A stretch of 36,922 nt of DNA from a bacterium (GTDB taxonomy: Bacteria; Pseudomonadota; Alphaproteobacteria; Sphingomonadales; Sphingomonadaceae), in NCBI GenBank assembly GCA_030824575.1, contig JAVBXL010000073.1, forward strand, positions 1 through 36,922, given 5' to 3'. The position numbers and the translations under genes were made by a program. Below the pieces are notes generated by a model that had not been told where the DNA came from, ran no database searches, and saw only the letters and a program-made list of their open reading frames with translations. Below are positions 32,214 through 36,922 of the stretch, one piece after another (position 1 is the stretch's first letter; each line of letters begins with the position of its first letter).

Positions 32214-33253
32214 CCCGCCGCCCGATCGGCTATTATGTCCATCATCATGGCGCAGGGCATCGCGCGCGGGCGGAGGCGATTGCCGCCGCCATCGATTGGC
32301 CGATCGTCCTGCTCGGTACGGGGCTGGGTACGGCTGGGATCGACCTTGATGATGACCGGCCCATTTCCGGTCGCTTCGACGGGGTGGACGAAACGGCTTC
32401 ACGCCCCGCCGCCCTGCACTATGCGCCTCTTGACCATAATGGCGTGCGGTCGCGCGTGGCCAGGATTACCCGGTGGATAGCAACCGAACGTCCTGCGCTG
32501 ATGGTCGTCGATGTCTCGGTCGAAGTGGCGATGCTGTCGCGCCTCGCATCGGTGCCCACCATCTATGTGCGGCTCAACGGCGACCGCAGCGACGCGGCGC
32601 ATCTCGACGCTTTCCGCGGTGCGACGGCATTGATTGCGCCCTTCCATCAAGATCTGGATATGCCATCGACTCCTGCGTGGGTCAGGGCCAAGACTTGCTA
32701 TCTGCCCGGCATCACCGCCGTCCCCCATGCAAATGCCGCGCAGGAAAACCGCGTTCTTGTAGTGATCGGCCGGGGCGGCCCGCCCGGCGATGGCGCAGCG
32801 ATCGCCAAGGCCGCGCGCGCCTGCCCAACTATGCAATGGCGCGTCATCGGCCCTGTAACCGCATCAGCCGATCGACCCGCCAATCTCGATCTGGCCGGAT
32901 GGGTTGACGATCCGGGCCGGGAAATCGCCCGCGCCGGGCTGATTATTGGCGCGGCGGGGGATGGGCTGGTGAACGCGGTCCTCGCCGCCGACCGTCCTTT
33001 CCTCTGCATCCCGGAAGACCGCCCCTATGGCGAGCAGTCGGCGACGGCGCGCGCGCTGGACGCGCTGGGCGCTGCAATGATGCTCGAAACATGGCCGTCC
33101 CCCGACCAATGGCCATCTTTGATCCGTCAGGCAAAGGCATTGCCGCCCCACGCTCGCAACCGCCTGCACGATCCTCGTGGCGTCGACGCCGCAGCGACCT
33201 GGCTCGCGACGATGGCCGTCGCTGCGGTCGATCAACTGGAGCCTGTAGCATGA
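32210..33253 (+). CDS. MurG-like (GT28-type) glycosyltransferase
   Basis: A 347-residue GT-B-type protein. The N-terminus IGYYVHHHGAGHRARAEAIA has the GxGHxxRA-like motif of MurG/UDP-sugar transferases. The C-terminal half has VLVVIGRGGPPGDGAAI, then LAGWVDDPGREIARAGLIIG and RPFLCIPEDRPYGEQSATA, which matches the donor-binding segment with acidic and glutamine residues. Members of this branch lack characterised function. It is translationally coupled to both neighbours (ATGA before and after). Confidence 0.8.
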   Translation: MTRRPIGYYVHHHGAGHRARAEAIAAAIDWPIVLLGTGLGTAGIDLDDDRPISGRFDGVDETASRPAALHYAPLDHNGVRSRVARITRWIATERPALMVVDVSVEVAMLSRLASVPTIYVRLNGDRSDAAHLDAFRGATALIAPFHQDLDMPSTPAWVRAKTCYLPGITAVPHANAAQENRVLVVIGRGGPPGDGAAIAKAARACPTMQWRVIGPVTASADRPANLDLAGWVDDPGREIARAGLIIGAAGDGLVNAVLAADRPFLCIPEDRPYGEQSATARALDALGAAMMLETWPSPDQWPSLIRQAKALPPHARNRLHDPRGVDAAATWLATMAVAAVDQLEPVA

Positions 33254-34365
33254 CCCTGTCCCGCCATCCCCGTTCCGGCATCGACACGCCGATCACGCGC
33301 GCCGAGGCAATCACGCCCGCCCTCGTCGCGCTTGGCAGTCGCTATGATGCTGCGCCGGTCTTTCCTTTGGAGAGCATGAAAGCGCTCGTTGCCGCGGATA
33401 TCCATCGCACCTTCGCCCCACCCGAAAGCGGCGGCGAGGCTTTTGACGATGCAGTCGCCCGGAACCAGTGCCTGACGACCGTCCTGCGCATCATCGGTCG
33501 CGCGGACCTCAGCGTCGGGCGACTCTATGAAGGCCATGTCAACGCACTCGCGCTGTTCGACTGGTTTGGCTCCCCCGCACAAAAGGCCGATCTGGGGCAG
33601 AAACTCGCTCAGGGCGCCTTTTACGGGGTGTGGGCCACCGAGCCACAGCCGGGCGTGCAACTCTGCCAATCGGCACTCCATGGGTGCAAATCCTTCGCGA
33701 CCGGCGCTGGCGGCCTCGCCCATGCCGTCATCACCGCGCAGCCCGAACAGGGGGAGCGACGACTGGTCGTCGTTCGGGCCGATGAAACCGCCCGGACCGA
33801 CCTGTCACAATGGCGGGTCAGGGGTATGCGGGCAACCGGCAGCGGCGTCTATGACCTGGAGGGTATGGCGGTCGATCCGTCCCACCTGCTCGGCCAGCCC
33901 GGCGATTATGATCGTGAACCCCGCTTTACGACGGGTGCCTGGCGCTTCACCGCCGTGCAACTGGGCGGGATCGAGGCGCTGTTGACAGAAATCCGGCTTG
34001 CCATGTCCGACGCGGCGCGCGCCGATCCGCTGCAACGCGCCAAATTCGCTGATGCGGTTGCCGCAACCCGTACCGCCTACCTATGGGTCCGCGAATGCGC
34101 GCTCAGGGCAGCACAGGACGATGGCGATGGCCCCGCATTCGCCCGCATGACGCGCGGCGTCGTGGAGCGTGCGGGTCTGGACGTCATGGAACTGGCGGCC
34201 CGGATCACCGGCACGCGCAGCGCAACGGATGGGCAACGGATCGACAAGATCATCCGCGACCTCAGCCTCTATCTGCGGCAGGGCGGCCCTGACTATGCCC
34301 GCGATCAGGCTGCGCTCGCCTGGCTAGACCATGACGCGTGGGGCGCGGAGGATGCCTTGTGGTAA
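33250..34365 (+). CDS. Acyl-CoA dehydrogenase-like protein
   Basis: A 371-residue protein with the overall layout of acyl-CoA dehydrogenases: an N-terminal helical part, a middle beta domain (GVWATEPQPGVQLCQSALHG, then KSFATGAGGLAHAVI), and a C-terminal helical part with FTAVQLGGIEALLTEI and the end ITGTRSATDGQRIDKIIRDL. I cannot point to the catalytic glutamate, so enzyme activity is unproven. In a cluster of glycosyltransferases it could oxidise a fatty acyl group or act on an acyl-carrier or amine substrate. It overlaps the genes before and after, which ties it to the same pathway. Confidence 0.78.
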   Translation: MTLSRHPRSGIDTPITRAEAITPALVALGSRYDAAPVFPLESMKALVAADIHRTFAPPESGGEAFDDAVARNQCLTTVLRIIGRADLSVGRLYEGHVNALALFDWFGSPAQKADLGQKLAQGAFYGVWATEPQPGVQLCQSALHGCKSFATGAGGLAHAVITAQPEQGERRLVVVRADETARTDLSQWRVRGMRATGSGVYDLEGMAVDPSHLLGQPGDYDREPRFTTGAWRFTAVQLGGIEALLTEIRLAMSDAARADPLQRAKFADAVAATRTAYLWVRECALRAAQDDGDGPAFARMTRGVVERAGLDVMELAARITGTRSATDGQRIDKIIRDLSLYLRQGGPDYARDQAALAWLDHDAWGAEDALW

Positions 34366-35039
34366 GCCTCTCCTTGTCTGCTAAACCCTGGCGCAAGAGG
34401 CGCTGGTTGGTCCTTGCGCCGCATCCCGATGACGAGACGCTGGGGGCTGGCGCGCTCATCGCGCAGACGGCGAAAGCGGGGCGACTGGCGGGCCTTGTCT
34501 ATCTCACCGATGGGTCTGGATCGCATGAGACAGCGAAGGGCCAGTTGGGAAAGTTGGTGAGCAGCCGCAAGCGCGAAGCCGCCGCCGCCTTGCACCGCCT
34601 GACCGGTAGCCGCCGCCAATCGCCACTACATCTTGACTGGAAGGACGCTGCTCCCGCTCAGCCGGGATGTCGGGCATTTGAACGGACCGTTCGGCGGTTG
34701 ACCGCCTTTTGCCGGCGCTGGCACGTCGATGCGCTTGCCGTCACCGCTGCCCATGAACCCCATTGCGATCATGAGGCCGCAGCACAACTGGCCTATACGG
34801 TGGAGAAACGGGCCAGAGGCAGGCTGGTCGTGGCCGAATATGTCGTCTGGTCGCGAGCCCCTGATTCCCGTACCCATCGGATGCTGTGCACCGCGCCCAT
34901 GCTGCGTGGGCAACGCCGTCACGCTCTGGCCGCGCACCGCAGCCAGCTTACCGCGTCCCACGGTCCCGGCTTCCGGCTGCCTGCCTACCGTCGTGCCATG
35001 CCTGCCAGCGATATCCTCTACCTGCGGAGAGCCTCATGA
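34359..35039 (+). CDS. PIG-L/LmbE-type deacetylase
   Basis: A 226-residue zinc-dependent deacetylase of the PIG-L family (N-acetylglucosaminyl-type de-N-acetylation). Zinc motifs are VLAPHPDDETLGAGALIAQT (AxHPDDE-like) and AAHEPHCDHEAA (H-x-DH). YLTDGSGSHE and SSRKREAAAAL are also family features. The start is GTG at 34359, with GGAG at 34347-34350 and a seven-base overlap with the previous gene. No ATG fits. In context it probably removes an acetyl group from a sugar added by one of the neighbouring transferases (inference). Confidence 0.87.
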   Translation: MVSLSLSAKPWRKRRWLVLAPHPDDETLGAGALIAQTAKAGRLAGLVYLTDGSGSHETAKGQLGKLVSSRKREAAAALHRLTGSRRQSPLHLDWKDAAPAQPGCRAFERTVRRLTAFCRRWHVDALAVTAAHEPHCDHEAAAQLAYTVEKRARGRLVVAEYVVWSRAPDSRTHRMLCTAPMLRGQRRHALAAHRSQLTASHGPGFRLPAYRRAMPASDILYLRRAS

Positions 35040-35626
35040 AGCGGCACAAGACCAGCCTGGGTCACGATTATTTCGAGACGATGTTTCGCGCGACCGACGA
35101 TCCCTGGGAACTGGAAAGCAGCGCCTATGAGCAGGATAAATATGCCCATAGCATCCGCGCCCTGGCCGGACGGACCTATGGATTGGGTTTAGAGATTGGA
35201 TGCGCAAAAGGCGTCCTGACGCAGTCGCTGGCGCCCCATTGCCAAGCGTTGTTGGCGATCGACGTCAGCGAAACTGCGATCGAGGCCGCCCGCGAGCGCT
35301 GTGCCATGTTCGACCATGTCTCCTTCGGCCAAATGGCTTTTCCGAGACAGGCACCTATGGACGGCGCCTTCGACCTCATCATCCTGTCCGAAGTGGCCTA
35401 TTATTGGGATGATGACGACATCGGCCGCGCCGCCCGGTGGATCGCCGACCATATAGCGCCCGGTGGGGACATATTGCTCGTCCACTGGACAGGCGACACC
35501 GACTATCCCCAGAGCGGGGATGATGCGGTGCGCAAATTGCAGGCCGCACTCGGCCCTGCCGTAACCGTCATCACGGCCCAGCGGATGCCCCGCTACCGCC
35601 TGGACGTGTGGCGCGCGCACGCATGA
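35036..35626 (+). CDS. NodS-like SAM-dependent methyltransferase
   Basis: A 196-residue class I methyltransferase with NodS-family features. The N-terminus has YFETMFRATDDPWELESSAY and EQDKYAHSIRAL. Motif I is LEIGCAKGVLTQSLAPHC, and the acidic motif LLAIDVSETAIEAARER follows. Motif IV-like is FDLIILSEVAYYW. NodS N-methylates a deacetylated glucosamine in Nod factors, and here it directly follows a PIG-L deacetylase, the same order of chemistry. It is coupled by ATGA to the genes before and after. Confidence 0.87.
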   Translation: MKRHKTSLGHDYFETMFRATDDPWELESSAYEQDKYAHSIRALAGRTYGLGLEIGCAKGVLTQSLAPHCQALLAIDVSETAIEAARERCAMFDHVSFGQMAFPRQAPMDGAFDLIILSEVAYYWDDDDIGRAARWIADHIAPGGDILLVHWTGDTDYPQSGDDAVRKLQAALGPAVTVITAQRMPRYRLDVWRAHA

Positions 35627-36474
35627 CCCTGAGCGTCCTCACCATCGTCAAGGACCGGTCGGCCCATCTAGCGCAACTGATCGAAGGTCTGCGCCGCAGC
35701 ACGCATTGCCCCGACGAGCTCATTATCGTCGACATGGCCAGCAGTCCGCCGATCAGTGCCGAACAAGCGCGCTTCCCGATTCAGATCCTGCGTCTCGATG
35801 GCCCCGGACTACCACTCGCAGCAGCCCGGAACGCCGCCGCAAGGGCGGCCAGCGGGCAAAAGCTGTTGTTCCTGGACGTCGACTGCATCCCGATGCGCGC
35901 ACTGACCGGGGCCATCGCGCAATGCCTCACCGACCATGATGCGCTGATTTGCGCCGACATACGCTATCTTGGCCCCAGCGATGCCCGTGGTGAATGGGAG
36001 GAGGCCAATCTCCTGTCGCGCGCGCAAGGGCATCCGGTTCGACAATTTCCTACAAACGGCGTGCGGCAAGAGGATAATGCCGGACTGTTCTGGTCTCTGG
36101 CGTTCGGCATCCACCGCCAGCGATTTCTGGATATGGGTGGGTTTGACGAAGCCTTTACCGGCTATGGCGGCGAAGATACCGACTTCGGGTTCCGCGCGCA
36201 CGAAGCAGGCTTGCCGCTGTTATTCATGAGCGGCGCTGGTGCCTTTCATCAATATCACGATGTTTTCGACCCGCCGCTCCAACATTTGAGCGACATTGTT
36301 CGCAACGCCAACCTCTTTCGGGCGCGTTGGAAGATATGGCCGATGGAAGGGTGGCTTAGCGCATTCGAGAAAGCCGGATTGATTGTACGGCGCAGGAACA
36401 AGATCTATGTGCTTCGCGAACCAAGCGATCTCGAAATCAAGCATGCGCGAATGTCGCCGCCCGTTTATCCCTGA
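35623..36474 (+). CDS. GT2-family glycosyltransferase with galactosyltransferase-type end
   Basis: A 283-residue GT-A transferase: MTLSVLTIVKDRSAHLAQLI, the DxD in KLLFLDVDCIPMRALT, and a C-terminal motif GYGGEDTDFGFRAHEAGL typical of the galactosyl/N-acetylgalactosaminyl transferase end domain. No membrane segment is seen. I chose ATG 35623, which overlaps the methyltransferase stop. A GTG five codons earlier (35608) would overlap it more. It is the last gene of the seven-gene set. No terminator is clear after it. Confidence 0.87.
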   Translation: MTLSVLTIVKDRSAHLAQLIEGLRRSTHCPDELIIVDMASSPPISAEQARFPIQILRLDGPGLPLAAARNAAARAASGQKLLFLDVDCIPMRALTGAIAQCLTDHDALICADIRYLGPSDARGEWEEANLLSRAQGHPVRQFPTNGVRQEDNAGLFWSLAFGIHRQRFLDMGGFDEAFTGYGGEDTDFGFRAHEAGLPLLFMSGAGAFHQYHDVFDPPLQHLSDIVRNANLFRARWKIWPMEGWLSAFEKAGLIVRRRNKIYVLREPSDLEIKHARMSPPVYP

Positions 36475-36922
36475 CAGAAGGTGGCGGCGTTGCTTCCGCT
36501 GGCCCGGTTCAACCTTCTATCGAATGTCGAATGTCACCTATTCCAAGCAGATTGCGTAGCCGTGGTTTGCAGGGACGTTTCTCGCAGGACGGTCGCTTGG
36601 GGTGAGGTAGTGTTTCAATAAGAGCGTTTTGCGGGGCAGGTTCACGGTCTGGGGTTGGAGTTTCCTACAATGAATGGAATCACGGCCCCGAGCAGCCCGC
36701 CGCGCCAGTGTATACAGCACGACAGATAATAAGGAGACTCGGATCTGCGCGCGTCAATATCCGCTCCCCTCGATTCATGATTCCGAAGCTAACGGTCAAA
36801 AATGTTGTCTAATTGATTTTCGCATCACCATTCTTTTTCCCTGAGCCCGATTGCCAATGGTTGTCTTCGGGGTCATCGGACAGCTGGGAGAGCCTTTTGT
36901 CCGTGCCTCATGATCGCGGCCG
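36475..36922. other. Right-edge region with no recognisable gene
   Basis: About 450 bases without a convincing gene and with weaker GC bias than its neighbours. A minus-strand frame at 36538-36720 has no recognisable family or clear ribosome site. Near the edge, a minus-strand frame ending at the stop 36809-36811 reads SDDPEDNHWQSGSGKKNGD. This looks protein-like but lacks a start codon before an upstream stop. A short inverted repeat (AGAAGGT and ACCTTCT, 36476-36518) has no T-run. I see nothing firm. Confidence 0.6.

Noticed and set aside
36476..36518. Inverted repeat AGAAGGT/ACCTTCT as a terminator for the last operon
   Set aside because: The arms are only seven bases, the loop is about 29 bases and there is no T-run.

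Overview
The window looks like chromosomal DNA of a sphingomonad-type alphaproteobacterium (Sphingobium/Sphingomonas/Novosphingobium-like). The evidence is high GC, dense operons with ATGA start/stop overlaps, a FixL-FixJ-Fnr-controlled cbb3 oxidase locus, an alphaproteobacterial COQ8-type kinase, and an intergenic inverted repeat of a kind I associate with sphingomonads. No database search was possible. All family names come from motifs and overall protein pattern.

Layout. (1) 1-3585: the 5' end of an ABC transporter (minus strand), a LysR regulator, then a DCC-family protein, a DUF427 protein and a COQ8/ADCK3-like kinase on the plus strand. (2) 3814-15127, all minus strand: a complete microaerobic respiration locus. 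In transcription order it is universal stress protein, fixL, fixJ, a four-cysteine Fnr, ccoNOQP (cbb3 cytochrome oxidase) and ccoGHIS (assembly). A perfect TTGAC-N4-GTCAA box precedes ccoN. A 14-bp motif is shared by the ccoN and usp upstream regions. (3) 15289-17627: divergent ompW and hemN with an FNR-like box between them, plus a small exported protein. (4) 17806-27707: a LysR-linked gene set. It holds a YcaC-like hydrolase, a chloroperoxidase-like hydrolase, a XapX protein, a YtcJ-like amidohydrolase with a Cys/His-rich tail, a secreted VOC protein, DoxX, an alginate-export-type porin, DUF1275, TMEM175, the LysR and a pirin. Four promoter regions in this block carry the same 19-bp palindrome, YGTTC-N9-GAACG, so it reads as one regulon. 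(5) 27889-28823: a Crp/Fnr-type regulator without Fe-S cysteines and a small partner protein. (6) 29084-36474: a KatE-type catalase that has lost most of its catalytic core in frame, followed by seven tightly overlapping genes: GT4, GT2, MurG-like GT, acyl-CoA dehydrogenase-like, PIG-L deacetylase, NodS-like methyltransferase, GT2. These look like an undescribed glycoconjugate pathway. (7) 36475-36922: no recognisable gene.

How the genes work together. Region 2 is a classic oxygen-responsive circuit: heme-PAS FixL signals to FixJ, Fe-S Fnr senses anoxia, and the targets are the high-affinity oxidase with its copper and heme assembly factors. Region 3 adds oxygen-independent heme synthesis and an outer-membrane porin. 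Region 4 looks like uptake and conversion or detoxification of an unknown small molecule, with the LysR controlling several transcription units and itself. Region 6 couples a catalase remnant to surface or lipid glycoconjugate synthesis. The two best candidates for a new system are the LysR regulon in region 4 and the seven-gene operon in region 6.
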